Positions 17,205 to 25,668 of a stretch of 64,000 nucleotides of DNA are shown one piece after another. The position numbers were made by a program, and so were the translations under genes. The DNA lies in assembly GCA_015058155.1 (NCBI GenBank), contig SVCW01000005.1, forward strand, positions 1 to 64,000, in the 5' to 3' direction. Position 1 is the first letter of the stretch. The number at the start of each line of letters is the position of its first letter. Source of the stretch: Clostridiales bacterium (GTDB taxonomy: Bacteria; Bacillota; Clostridia; Peptostreptococcales; Anaerovoracaceae). The notes under the pieces are model-generated. The model was not told where the DNA came from and ran no database searches. It saw nothing but the letters and a program-made list of their open reading frames with translations.

Positions 17205-19418
17205 CTATAGTGATGTTCTGTGGACATCAGTAACTCCCTGTACATTCTTAAGACTTCTTAAAAGCTTCTGCATCTGTGAAGCGTTGTTAACTGCAAGCGA
17301 CATGTTCATAGAAAAACTACCATCTCTCAGTGTTTTTCCGTTAACGCCTGTAATGTTTACATCCATATCTTCACAAATCTTTGATATGTCAGCAAAGAGT
17401 CCCTTTCTGTCATCAGCAATAATATAAATATCAACAGAATACGCTTTGTCCAGCTTTTCGTAATCCCATTCGACTTCAATAAGTCTTCCTCTGTCTTCAT
17501 CAGGAATCGAAACGATGTTTACGCAGTCTGCTCTGTGAACTGATATACCGCCTCTTCCTTTTGCGACAAATCCGATGATTTCATCTCCCGGAACAGGATT
17601 ACAGCACTTTGCCATTCTGATGAGAAGGTTATCTACACCCTTTACAGTAACACCTGATGTATCCTTCTTCTGAGTAAGCGGTTTTCTTACTTTTTCGCTT
17701 GCGACAGATTCGATTACACTTACGATATCACTGTCTTCTTTCTTGACTTCAGCAGGTTTATTGTCAGTATTGTAATAGCCGATGAGTACATTTGCTACCT
17801 TACCGACAGTAGAACCGCCTGTAGCAACCTGAATAAACATTTCTTCAGGTGTCTGGAAATTGAGCTGCTTGTATGCCTTCTGTATATACGAGTTTTTCAT
17901 TACTTCCTTTGGATCATAATGCTGCTTCTTTACATACTTTTCTAAAGCGCTCTTTCCATTTTCAATTGTTTCAGGCTGGTTTTCCTTCTTGAGCCACTGC
18001 CTGATTTTATTTCTTGCAGAACTGCTCTTTGCTATCTTTAGCCAGTCTGCACTTGGTCCTCTTGAATTGTTTGATGTTATGATTTCTACGATGTTTCCGT
18101 TTTTGAGCTTTGTATCAATCGGAACCATCTTTCCGTCAACTTTTGCTCCTACGCACTTATATCCGACTGCCGAGTGAATTTTAAACGCAAAGTCAAGCGG
18201 CGTGGAATCAACAGGAAGTTCCATAATCTCACCATTAGGTGTGAAAACATATACCTGTGATGTGAAGAGGTCAACCTTGAGCGTTTCCATGAATTCCTTA
18301 GGGTCATTCATATCTTTCTGCCACTCAAGAGTCTGACGAAGCCATGCAAGTTTGATTTCTTCGTTATCACTCTGGCTCTTTGTCTTACCTTCTTTGTATT
18401 TCCAGTGTGCAGCAATACCGTATTCGGCAACCTGATGCATATCGTATGTTCTGATCTGAATTTCGAATGGATCTCCGTGGTCACCTATTACTGTTGTATG
18501 AAGCGACTGATACATGTTTGGCTTCGGCATTGCTATATAGTCCTTGAACTTACCTGGAATCGGCTTCCAGAGTGTATGGACAATACCGAGTACTGCGTAA
18601 CAGTCTTTTATTGATTCGACAATGATTCTTACAGCTGTAAGGTCAAAAATTTCATCGAGTTGCTTGTTCTGAAGCTTCATCTTTCTGTAAATGCTGTAAA
18701 AATGCTTTGAACGTCCCTTTATTTCATACTTGATGTTAAGTTCTTCGAGTGCTTCTTCGATTTCAGCTATAACATGCTTTATAGTATCGTCTCTCTGCGT
18801 TTTCTTCGCTGACACCTGCTCAGCAAGGTCATAGTACGCTTCAGGATCTGTATATTTAAGTGCAATATCTTCAAGTTCGAACTTTATTGAATATATACCT
18901 AGCCTCGCAGCAAGAGGTGCATAGATTTCGAGAGTTTCCATACACTTTTCCTGAATCTTCTGCTGTGACATATAGTTTATGGTTCTTAGATTATGAAGTC
19001 TGTCTGCAAGCTTAATAACGAGAACTCTTATGTCTTTTGACATTGCAAGGAACATTTTTCTCAGATTCTCAGCCTGACGTTCTTCCTTGCTTTCGTACTT
19101 GAATGAACCGAGCTTTGTAACTCCGTCAACAAGAAGTTCTATCTCATCTCCGAAGTCTGCACGCAGATCTTCGTTTGTATATTCAGTGTCTTCAACAACA
19201 TCATGAAGAAGCCCTGCGCATATTGTTTCCTCATCCATTCCAAGCTCAGCAAGTATCTTCGCTACTGCGATGGGATGGATGAGATATGGTTCGCCTGACT
19301 TTCTAAGCTGTCCCTGATGCATCTTACCGGCAAGATCATATGCTCTACCAATAAGTTCCAGATCATATGTAGGATTTAATTCTTTTAGGCCTTCTAAAAA
19401 TTCCTGTCTTTTCTCCAT
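17205..19418 (-). CDS. rel: bifunctional (p)ppGpp synthetase/hydrolase (RelA/SpoT, Rel)
   Basis: 737 residues with the full long-RSH layout. An HD hydrolase domain carries the HD pair at 72-73 (LLHDVVEDT), so hydrolysis should be active. The synthetase domain (about 230-350) includes 'GRSKHFYSIYRKM' and 'FKDYIAMPKPNMYQSLHTTV'. A TGS domain (about 390-455), a zinc-finger-like segment with 'MAKCCNPVPGDEI', and a C-terminal ACT domain follow. It makes and degrades the stringent-response alarmone. It is the first gene of a twelve-gene run and has a promoter about 130-155 bases upstream. Its ribosome site (AGAAGGG) is rather far from the ATG. Confidence 0.97.
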   Translation of the reverse strand: MEKRQEFLEGLKELNPTYDLELIGRAYDLAGKMHQGQLRKSGEPYLIHPIAVAKILAELGMDEETICAGLLHDVVEDTEYTNEDLRADFGDEIELLVDGVTKLGSFKYESKEERQAENLRKMFLAMSKDIRVLVIKLADRLHNLRTINYMSQQKIQEKCMETLEIYAPLAARLGIYSIKFELEDIALKYTDPEAYYDLAEQVSAKKTQRDDTIKHVIAEIEEALEELNIKYEIKGRSKHFYSIYRKMKLQNKQLDEIFDLTAVRIIVESIKDCYAVLGIVHTLWKPIPGKFKDYIAMPKPNMYQSLHTTVIGDHGDPFEIQIRTYDMHQVAEYGIAAHWKYKEGKTKSQSDNEEIKLAWLRQTLEWQKDMNDPKEFMETLKVDLFTSQVYVFTPNGEIMELPVDSTPLDFAFKIHSAVGYKCVGAKVDGKMVPIDTKLKNGNIVEIITSNNSRGPSADWLKIAKSSSARNKIRQWLKKENQPETIENGKSALEKYVKKQHYDPKEVMKNSYIQKAYKQLNFQTPEEMFIQVATGGSTVGKVANVLIGYYNTDNKPAEVKKEDSDIVSVIESVASEKVRKPLTQKKDTSGVTVKGVDNLLIRMAKCCNPVPGDEIIGFVAKGRGGISVHRADCVNIVSIPDEDRGRLIEVEWDYEKLDKAYSVDIYIIADDRKGLFADISKICEDMDVNITGVNGKTLRDGSFSMNMSLAVNNASQMQKLLRSLKNVQGVTDVHRTSL

Positions 19419-19545
19419 AAAAAGTTCTGTACCCTTCTTTTGAATTTCCTAATATAATTGCCTGATTTATAGATAATAATACAGGTAAAACTAACGTTTT
19501 CCGTAAAAAGAAACTAGTATGGCATCATAAAAATGTATTCATAAA

Positions 19546-19574
19546 ATTATACTACTTTTTGCATTGATAAACAA
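19546..19574 (-). promoter_or_regulatory. sigma-A promoter for the rel gene run
   Basis: TTGTTT (19574-19569), 17-nt spacer, TATAAT (19551-19546) on the minus strand. It lies between the yajC terminator and rel and is the only clear promoter I see ahead of the run that continues to ylbF. The rest of the 19419-19687 gap is A/T-rich and holds nothing else I recognise. Confidence 0.75.
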
Positions 19575-19642
19575 GTATAACAGCCTGTTTTTTGCACTTA
19601 AAAATCAATAATTTCGCATAATATTAAGCAGCCTATAAAGAC

Positions 19643-19675
19643 AAAATAAAAAGCGCTGTGTAATTTACACAGCGC
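19643..19675 (-). terminator. intrinsic terminator after yajC
   Basis: A near-perfect 10-11 bp stem (GCGCTGTGTAA and complement, 19675-19653) is followed on the minus strand by TTTTTATTTT. It begins 13 bases after the yajC stop. Confidence 0.9.
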
Positions 19676-19687
19676 AGCAAAACTAGC

Positions 19688-20065
19688 CTATTCTTCGTCT
19701 TCAGCCTTCTTCATTCTCTTAGGAAGTCCCTTCTTTGGAGCTTCTTCTTCAGCAGCGTCATAGATTGAAGTCTTCTTAGCAGCACTCTTTGCAGGAACAG
19801 TAACCTTTGAAATAGCCCAACGCATAACGTCGAACTTCATCTTGTCAGCACCAACCTGAATAGTGATACTTTCTTCCTTAGTTCTTACAACCTTACCAAC
19901 AATACCGCCGATAGTAACGATTTCGTCTCCTACCTGAACTCCCTTTCTCATCTTATCAGTTTCCTTATCCTTCTTTTTCTGAGGTCTGATAAGAATAAAG
20001 TAAAAGAGCACGAGCATAAGTGCGAGCATGAAAAAACTTGAATACATTGAATACTGTGGATCCAT
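19688..20065 (-). CDS. yajC: preprotein translocase accessory subunit YajC
   Basis: 125 residues. One membrane segment (about 8-27, FFMLALMLVLFYFILIRPQ) is followed by the family motif 'RPQKKKDKETDKMRKGVQVGD' starting at about 26, then a small beta-rich domain and a charged tail. YajC associates with SecDF. Neither secD, secF nor tgt is adjacent, so the gene is detached from its usual partners. It follows tRNA-Leu(CAA) by 42 bases with no terminator between, so it probably shares that promoter. GGGAGG precedes the ATG. Confidence 0.93.
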   Translation of the reverse strand: MDPQYSMYSSFFMLALMLVLFYFILIRPQKKKDKETDKMRKGVQVGDEIVTIGGIVGKVVRTKEESITIQVGADKMKFDVMRWAISKVTVPAKSAAKKTSIYDAAEEEAPKKGLPKRMKKAEDEE

Positions 20066-20107
20066 TTATATGTCCTCCCATTTTAAAATTTAAATCTTAA
20101 TTTACGA

Positions 20108-20194
20108 TGGTGCCGGCGATGGGGGTCGAACCCATACGGTGTCGCCACCACGGGATTTTGAGTCCCGCACGTCTGCCAATTCCATCACGCCGGC
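20108..20194 (-). tRNA. tRNA-Leu (anticodon CAA)
   Basis: A class II tRNA with a long variable arm. The acceptor stem GCCGGCG pairs with CGCCGGC, and the CCA end is encoded (20110-20108). The anticodon loop CTCAAAA gives CAA, which reads UUG. The T-arm GGGTTCGACCC is intact. It has its own promoter and is followed by yajC without a terminator. Confidence 0.97.
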
Positions 20195-20205
20195 GCAACA
20201 TCAAT

Positions 20206-20234
20206 ATACTATCACAGAAACGTCTGTTTTTCAA
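20206..20234 (-). promoter_or_regulatory. promoter for tRNA-Leu(CAA)-yajC
   Basis: TTGAAA (20234-20229), 17-nt spacer, TAGTAT (20211-20206) on the minus strand, 12 bases before the mature tRNA 5' end. Confidence 0.65.
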
Positions 20235-20331
20235 TATAAACTTTTCCATCCGGCCTGCTTAAGGCATCTACGAATAAAAAAGAAAATCTTGTAGAGAATA
20301 ACCTATATTCGTAAACAGGAGGAATAATTAT

Positions 20332-20547
20332 ATGAGTATTTTTGACAGAATCTGTCTGCTGCTTCTTATCGTCGGCGGTCTTAACTGGGGACTCATAGGT
20401 CTTCTTCAGTTTGACCTTGTTGCCTGGATCGGTGGTGGTCAGTCAGGACTCTTAAGCAGAGTAATATATACTCTTGTAGCATTATCTGCAGTATGGTGTA
20501 TGTCTTTACTTTTCAGAGCTATGAGAAGAAATGAAAGCATGGCATAA
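20332..20547 (+). CDS. DUF378 (YuzA-like) small membrane protein
   Basis: 71 residues with two hydrophobic segments (about 7-28 and 43-62) flanking 'GGLNWGLIGLLQFDLVAWI', the recognisable DUF378 signature. Function is unknown. It is one of two plus-strand genes in the window and sits between two minus-strand tRNA-Leu genes. AGGAGG lies at good spacing before the ATG, and a strong terminator follows. ACGAATA at 20270 and TATTCGT just before the ribosome site form a loose inverted repeat. I see no convincing sigma-A promoter. Confidence 0.88.
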   Translation: MSIFDRICLLLLIVGGLNWGLIGLLQFDLVAWIGGGQSGLLSRVIYTLVALSAVWCMSLLFRAMRRNESMA

Positions 20548-20557
20548 GTACTACAGA

Positions 20558-20592
20558 TAAAAAAAAGCTTCGGTTAAACCGAAGCTTTTTTC
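20558..20592. terminator. bidirectional terminator between the DUF378 gene and tRNA-Leu(GAG)
   Basis: The stem AAGCTTCGG/CCGAAGCTT with a 5-nt loop is flanked by A-runs on the left and T-runs on the right. It therefore serves the plus-strand DUF378 gene and the minus-strand tRNA alike. Confidence 0.92.
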
Positions 20593-20594
20593 GT

Positions 20595-20679
20595 TGGTGC
20601 GGCTGACTGGACTTGAACCAGCACGGTGTTACCCATACGGCCCTCAACCGTACGCGTCTGCCTATTCCGCCACAGCCGC
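20595..20679 (-). tRNA. tRNA-Leu (anticodon GAG)
   Basis: A class II tRNA. The acceptor stem GCGGCTG pairs with CAGCCGC, and CCA is encoded (20597-20595). The anticodon loop TTGAGGG gives GAG, which reads CUC and CUU. The T-arm CTGGTTCAAGTCCAG is intact. Confidence 0.97.
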
Positions 20680-20684
20680 TCGTC

Positions 20685-20722
20685 ACAACACAATTGATGT
20701 TATCACAAACATATTGTGTTGT
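20685..20722. repeat. 10-bp inverted repeat over the tRNA-Leu(GAG) promoter
   Basis: ACAACACAAT (20685-20694) and ATTGTGTTGT (20713-20722) are exact complements separated by 18 bases. They cover the region from the tRNA promoter -35 past its -10. It could be a protein-binding site or chance in A/T-rich DNA. Confidence 0.4.
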
Positions 20723-20725
20723 AAA
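20697..20725 (-). promoter_or_regulatory. promoter for tRNA-Leu(GAG)
   Basis: TTTACA (20725-20720), 17-nt spacer, TAACAT (20702-20697) on the minus strand, 18 bases before the mature tRNA. Confidence 0.55.
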
Positions 20726-20733
20726 GCCTTTTT

Positions 20734-22350
20734 TTAATTTTTTTCTAAATTTTTTTCAATACGCCATTCTTCTGAATTTGAGTATATGTTGTTGAAAACT
20801 GGCGCAAGGTCACCATCAAATTCATTTATACTCATTAAACCGTAAGATTTGCACACTATCGGATAATATGGAAGATCTTCTTTAAGCTTTTCTTCAAGTC
20901 TGTTAACTACAATTTTTTTATCCTCAACAGAAATATTACTAATCAATCTTTCTGTATACTCATTAACTTTCTCATCAGAATATCCTGCCGGATTTCCATA
21001 ACTCGAATGAAGAAGTGGTCTTAAATCATGTCTTTCATTGATTGTTGCAGTAGCAATAAAAATATTATATTCGTACTTATCGATTTTGTACTGCATTGTC
21101 ATCTTGTCAACAGCATCTACAGTTGCTCTTATACCTGCGTCGTTCAGAGATTCACTTATTATACTTGCAGTTCTGTACTTTGTCTCATCTGAAGCATCTA
21201 CAAGAATACTTAAGTATACTTCTTCGTTGTACTGATTCTCGAGATACCCATCGTTGTCTCTGTCTTGATAACCAGCTCTTTCAAAACATTCAAGAGCAAA
21301 TTCTTTATCATATGGATACGCATCTACTGATTCTATAGTTCCATAGTAACCCGGATAAAGAATGCTATCCGTCAAATAACCGTTCTCATAATATACTGAG
21401 TCAAAAAGCATATTATTATCAACAAGCGAAGCTATTCCTTTTCTGAAATACTTGTCTGATGTGTGGACTCCGTATAGGTTGAAGCCGATTACTTCAGTTT
21501 TGTTTGAAGGGAAATTGTTAATTATCAAATCCTTATCGGTAATGTGTGTTTCTCTCTCGTAATCTGTCATGAGCACAAGAGAAACAGCTGTAATTTCTGT
21601 AAGATTTATGCCTGTTTCAATGTCAGGAAGTATCTCGAACACTAATGTGTTCTGCGGTTTTTTCCCGAAATAATCTTCGTTTGCAGTAAGTGTAAGACTC
21701 TTGTTTTTATTATAATCTGAAACCATATACTTGCCGCTTCCTACAGGAATAAAGTCCGTTTTATCATTTCTCATTTCTGAAACAGCATTTCTCGAGCTGT
21801 AGATATGCGAAGGTAAAATCGGGAATGTGAAGTTTTCCAGGCCTTTGGAAACATCGTATCCAAAGGTAAAAGTAATCAGATACGGATTGTCCGCATCTAC
21901 TTTTACTGTTCTAATATTCGAAACATAGTTACCGTATGGAGTTTCTCCGTAATTAGCAAGTGATTTAATGGTTTCAACAGTATATTTAACATCTGTTCCT
22001 GTTAATTTTTCACCATCATGCCAGTAAACATCATCCCTTATTACAATATCAATACTCTTTTCATCTTCAGAATAAGAATACTTTTCAGCAAGCTCACCTA
22101 TCGGTATAAGATTCTCATCGAAAGTAAAAAGTGATGAATATACAAGTCGACTGATCTGAATAGTCTGCTCATCAAAAGAAAGCAGAGGATTCAGCGTCTC
22201 TATTCTCTCTGCAGCAATATGCACTGTATTATCTATTTCGATATTGTCGCCTGTGAAAATATTTCCTACATCTGCATCTGCACAACTTGTAAGTATCAGT
22301 GAAGATACAAGAAGAATCAAAACAAAAACTCTTTTAATTGACTTATTCAT
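20734..22350 (-). CDS. ABC transporter substrate-binding lipoprotein, family 5 (peptide/nickel type)
   Basis: 538 residues. A lipoprotein signal peptide ends in the lipobox LTSC (Cys about residue 23). The body matches the SBP_bac_5 (OppA/DppA/NikA) fold, with the opening 'ETLNPLLSFDEQTIQISRLVYSSL' region and 'IVIRDDVYWHDGEKLTGTDV' near residue 107. No permease or ATPase gene is nearby, so it is an orphan that presumably borrows a transporter encoded elsewhere. The start overlaps coaE by eight bases and its ribosome site is weak, suggesting coupling to coaE. Confidence 0.88.
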   Translation of the reverse strand: MNKSIKRVFVLILLVSSLILTSCADADVGNIFTGDNIEIDNTVHIAAERIETLNPLLSFDEQTIQISRLVYSSLFTFDENLIPIGELAEKYSYSEDEKSIDIVIRDDVYWHDGEKLTGTDVKYTVETIKSLANYGETPYGNYVSNIRTVKVDADNPYLITFTFGYDVSKGLENFTFPILPSHIYSSRNAVSEMRNDKTDFIPVGSGKYMVSDYNKNKSLTLTANEDYFGKKPQNTLVFEILPDIETGINLTEITAVSLVLMTDYERETHITDKDLIINNFPSNKTEVIGFNLYGVHTSDKYFRKGIASLVDNNMLFDSVYYENGYLTDSILYPGYYGTIESVDAYPYDKEFALECFERAGYQDRDNDGYLENQYNEEVYLSILVDASDETKYRTASIISESLNDAGIRATVDAVDKMTMQYKIDKYEYNIFIATATINERHDLRPLLHSSYGNPAGYSDEKVNEYTERLISNISVEDKKIVVNRLEEKLKEDLPYYPIVCKSYGLMSINEFDGDLAPVFNNIYSNSEEWRIEKNLEKN

Positions 22351-22933
22351 ATTTTAAAAGCAACTCTTCAAGTCTGTTGTAGAGTTCCTCCTTTCCTTTA
22401 GAATTGTCAATTATCTCGTCTGCATATTTATTTCTTTCCTCATCCGAAAGTTGTCTGTTCATTCTTGCTTCTATTTCCTCATCGGACATATTGTCACGCA
22501 AACGTATTCTATCGTAACGTACTTTTTTATCGGCAGTAACTATCCAGACTTCGTCACACATCTTTACAAGATTTGCTTCAATAAGAAGAGGTGCATCAAT
22601 AATCAGCATTTTTTCGTTATTATCACGAGCTGCACTTATCTGATATGACATCTCCTCTTTAATTGCACCATGCGTAATACTTTCGAGAATTCTAGTATTT
22701 TCATCAGATGAAAAAGCACGTGCAGCAAGAAGCTTTCTGTCAAGAATATCACCCTCAAGAATGAGATCTTCCCCGAATGCCTCTTTTAACTTTTTAAGAG
22801 CAGGCTGACCAGGCTCGGTGATTTCATGAGCGATTCTGTCTGCATCTACAATTGTTATTCCTTTACTACGGAGATAATCAGATACTGTTGATTTTCCAGT
22901 ACCTATTCCTCCTGTCAAACCGATTATAATCAT
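22343..22933 (-). CDS. coaE: dephospho-CoA kinase
   Basis: 196 residues with the P-loop 'GLTGGIGTGKSTVS' at the N-terminus, 'DADRIAHEITEPGQPAL' at the substrate lid and 'IIDAPLLIEANL' in the core. It phosphorylates dephospho-CoA in the last step of CoA synthesis. It lies eight bases after polA, the common polA-coaE order. Confidence 0.96.
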   Translation of the reverse strand: MIIIGLTGGIGTGKSTVSDYLRSKGITIVDADRIAHEITEPGQPALKKLKEAFGEDLILEGDILDRKLLAARAFSSDENTRILESITHGAIKEEMSYQISAARDNNEKMLIIDAPLLIEANLVKMCDEVWIVTADKKVRYDRIRLRDNMSDEEIEARMNRQLSDEERNKYADEIIDNSKGKEELYNRLEELLLKYE

Positions 22934-22941
22934 ACAATTAC

Positions 22942-25668
22942 CTACTTTAACTCGTACCAGTTATATCCGGTATTTAGACCTACCGTAAACTTTACTTCAA
23001 GATCCATGATGTTTTCCATACATTCCTTAAGCAGTTCCGAAACATACATTTTTTCACTTTCAGGAGTCTCTATAATAAGTTCGTCATGTACCTGAAGAAT
23101 CAGTTTTGATTCAAGCTTTTCTTTTTTAAGTCTTCTGTACACCTTTATCATAGCAAGCTTGATGATATCAGCAGCACTACCCTGAATCGGTGTATTCATC
23201 GCAAGTCTTTCACCAAGCTGACGTACCATATACTGCGAAGCATTGATTTCTTTGATATAACGTTTTCTTCCCATCATTGTTTCAACATAGCCATACATTC
23301 TGCAAAGCGCAATCTGTCTGTCCATAAACTCTTTAACAGCAGGAAAACGTTTGAAATATTCATTAATATAAGTTTCAGCTTCTTTTCTAGTAACGTTAAT
23401 TTCTGTTGAAAGTCCGAAACTGCTCATGCCGTAAATAACACCGAAGTTAACTGCCTTTGCAGCACTTCTTTCAGTTGAAGTTACTTCTTCAACAGGAATA
23501 TCAAATACCTTGGCAGCTGTTGTTCTGTGAATATCTTCGCCATTATTGAATGATTCAATAAGCTTTTCATCATTTGACATATCAGCAAGAACTCTGAGCT
23601 CAATCTGCGAATAGTCTGCTCCTACAAGTGACCACTCATCACTTCCCGGTACAAAAGCTTTTCTGAGATTTCTTCCTTCTTCCTGTCTTACAGGTATGTT
23701 CTGCAGATTTGGTTCAGTACAGCTGATTCTTCCTGTAGCAGTTACTGTCTGTTTAAAATGTGCGTGGATCTTATTATCATCCGCAATAAGTGGAATAAGT
23801 CCGTCAATATATGTGCCATTGAGTTTCGAAAGCATTCTGTATTCAAGAATCAGGTTGATAATAGGATGCTGATTCCTCAGTTTTTCAAGAACTTCGGCAT
23901 TTGTTGAGTAGCCTGTCTTTGTCTTTTTTCCTGCAGGCAGACCGAGCTTTTCAAATAATACAACACCAAGCTGAGCCGGTGAATTGATATTGAACTCTTC
24001 TCCTGACAAATTATAGATTTCTTCTGTCAGACTTTTAATTCTTTCTGAAATCTCTTTTCCTGCTGACACGAGTGCTTCTCTATCAACGCCAAAACCTTCT
24101 TTTTCCATCGAAGAAAGAACTTCAATGAGCGGAAGTTCAACCTCATATAAAACACGGTCAAGTTCTTCCTCATTAATCTTTTCTTTAAGAATTGAAGTAA
24201 GTTTCTTAACAATAAGGCACCACTTATAACAATAAGCACTGTAAATATCACTTCTGTCAGTGAACATATCAAGCTGAGCATTAGAGGAAATGAATTTACT
24301 ATCTTCCTCTATTTCTTCATGGAAATGTTCAAAAGCAAGAAGTGTGATGCTATAAGAACTTCTTGTAGAGTCAAGAAGATAAGATGCTATCTCCGTATCA
24401 AATGAAGTATTGAAATAAAATTCACCAGCTGTAATTTCATTACCATATAAACTGAGTAATGCAAAATAGTCTTTCTGTAGTTCGTGACCGATAATCTTTA
24501 CTCTTTCCTTAGTAATAAAGCTTAAAACTGAAAGAATCATACTACTTTCGGCACCATCAATGTAATATGCAGAATTGGTTGTCATAATCATGATTCCGTA
24601 AACTTGTGGAACGGATCTATGATTATTATCTGAAAGAACTTTCAAAACTATTTCATCTGACTCTTTTATATCAGAAAACAGCTTGTCTGAAGCTTCTTCT
24701 GACTTAAGCTTGATAATTCCCATATCCTGAACCGAAGACACTTCAGTAACGTTCTCATCAGGCTTCTTTTCTCTTTCAGGTTTCTTGAGATTCTTAAGGA
24801 AACTATTAAATTCAAGTTTAGTATATACATCTATCAGAGCATCATAATCCGGTTCTACTTCTCTGAATTCTTCAAATTCGATAGGTATAGGAACTTCAGT
24901 AAATATTGTTGCAAGTCTCTTACTCATTATTGCAAGATGAGCATTTTCTGCAATCTTATCTTTGAGCTTTGAAGCAGGCATATCATCAAGACTAGCTATG
25001 AGATTTTCAACACTGCCATATTCAAGAATTAATTTTGTTGCAGTCTTTTCGCCAACTCCAGGGAGCCCGGGAATATTATCAGACTGATCACCCATTAATC
25101 CCTTGAAATCTATAAACTGCTGAGGAGTGAATCCATACTTCTCTATCATCGCATTTCTATCATAGATTTCAAACTCTGAAATGCCCTTCTTTGTGATCAG
25201 TATTTTTGTCACATCCGTAGCAAGCTGAAGTTCATCTTTGTCTCCTGTGATAATGAGTGGAGCAAGTCCTTCTTTCTCTGCTTTTACAGCAACAGTGCCT
25301 ATTATATCGTCGGCTTCATAACCATCGATTTCAAGCATTTTAATATTCATTGCAGTAAGCACTTCCTTGAGTAGAGGCATCTGCATCGCAAGCTCAGGAG
25401 GCATCTTCTTTCTTCCTGCCTTGTATTCATCATATTCAAGATGACGGAAAGTCGGTGCTTTTCTGTCAAACGTTACTGCAAGATACTGAGGTTCATAATC
25501 TTTTCTGATTTTTGTCAGCATATTAAGAAAACCGTACACGCCCTGCGTGTACAGTCCTTCTTTTGTCATCATAGGGCGCTGCATTGCATAGTACGCCCTG
25601 TTTATTAAACTGTTACCATCTATAATTACAATTCTTCCGTTGTTGTTTCTGTTGTTTCTTCCGTCCAT
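22942..25668 (-). CDS. polA: DNA polymerase I
   Basis: 908 residues. Residues about 10-300 are the 5'-nuclease domain ('FKGLMGDQSDNIPGLPGVGEK'-type helix-hairpin-helix region). Residues about 320-490 have the 3'-5' exonuclease fold but lack the catalytic DxE, as in Bacillus and Taq enzymes. The polymerase domain carries motif A (DYSQIELRVLADMS), motif B (RSAAKAVNFGVIYGMS) and motif C (VHDELIIE). The ATG at 25668 has AGGATGG upstream and overlaps the anti-sigma gene by 43 bp. The first ten residues are Asn/Arg-rich and precede the usual start of the fold. Confidence 0.96.
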   Translation of the reverse strand: MDGRNNRNNNGRIVIIDGNSLINRAYYAMQRPMMTKEGLYTQGVYGFLNMLTKIRKDYEPQYLAVTFDRKAPTFRHLEYDEYKAGRKKMPPELAMQMPLLKEVLTAMNIKMLEIDGYEADDIIGTVAVKAEKEGLAPLIITGDKDELQLATDVTKILITKKGISEFEIYDRNAMIEKYGFTPQQFIDFKGLMGDQSDNIPGLPGVGEKTATKLILEYGSVENLIASLDDMPASKLKDKIAENAHLAIMSKRLATIFTEVPIPIEFEEFREVEPDYDALIDVYTKLEFNSFLKNLKKPEREKKPDENVTEVSSVQDMGIIKLKSEEASDKLFSDIKESDEIVLKVLSDNNHRSVPQVYGIMIMTTNSAYYIDGAESSMILSVLSFITKERVKIIGHELQKDYFALLSLYGNEITAGEFYFNTSFDTEIASYLLDSTRSSYSITLLAFEHFHEEIEEDSKFISSNAQLDMFTDRSDIYSAYCYKWCLIVKKLTSILKEKINEEELDRVLYEVELPLIEVLSSMEKEGFGVDREALVSAGKEISERIKSLTEEIYNLSGEEFNINSPAQLGVVLFEKLGLPAGKKTKTGYSTNAEVLEKLRNQHPIINLILEYRMLSKLNGTYIDGLIPLIADDNKIHAHFKQTVTATGRISCTEPNLQNIPVRQEEGRNLRKAFVPGSDEWSLVGADYSQIELRVLADMSNDEKLIESFNNGEDIHRTTAAKVFDIPVEEVTSTERSAAKAVNFGVIYGMSSFGLSTEINVTRKEAETYINEYFKRFPAVKEFMDRQIALCRMYGYVETMMGRKRYIKEINASQYMVRQLGERLAMNTPIQGSAADIIKLAMIKVYRRLKKEKLESKLILQVHDELIIETPESEKMYVSELLKECMENIMDLEVKFTVGLNTGYNWYELK

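Noticed and set aside
22942..25668. PolA with active 3'-5' proofreading
   Set aside because: The exonuclease-like region lacks the DxE catalytic motif, so proofreading is not expected.
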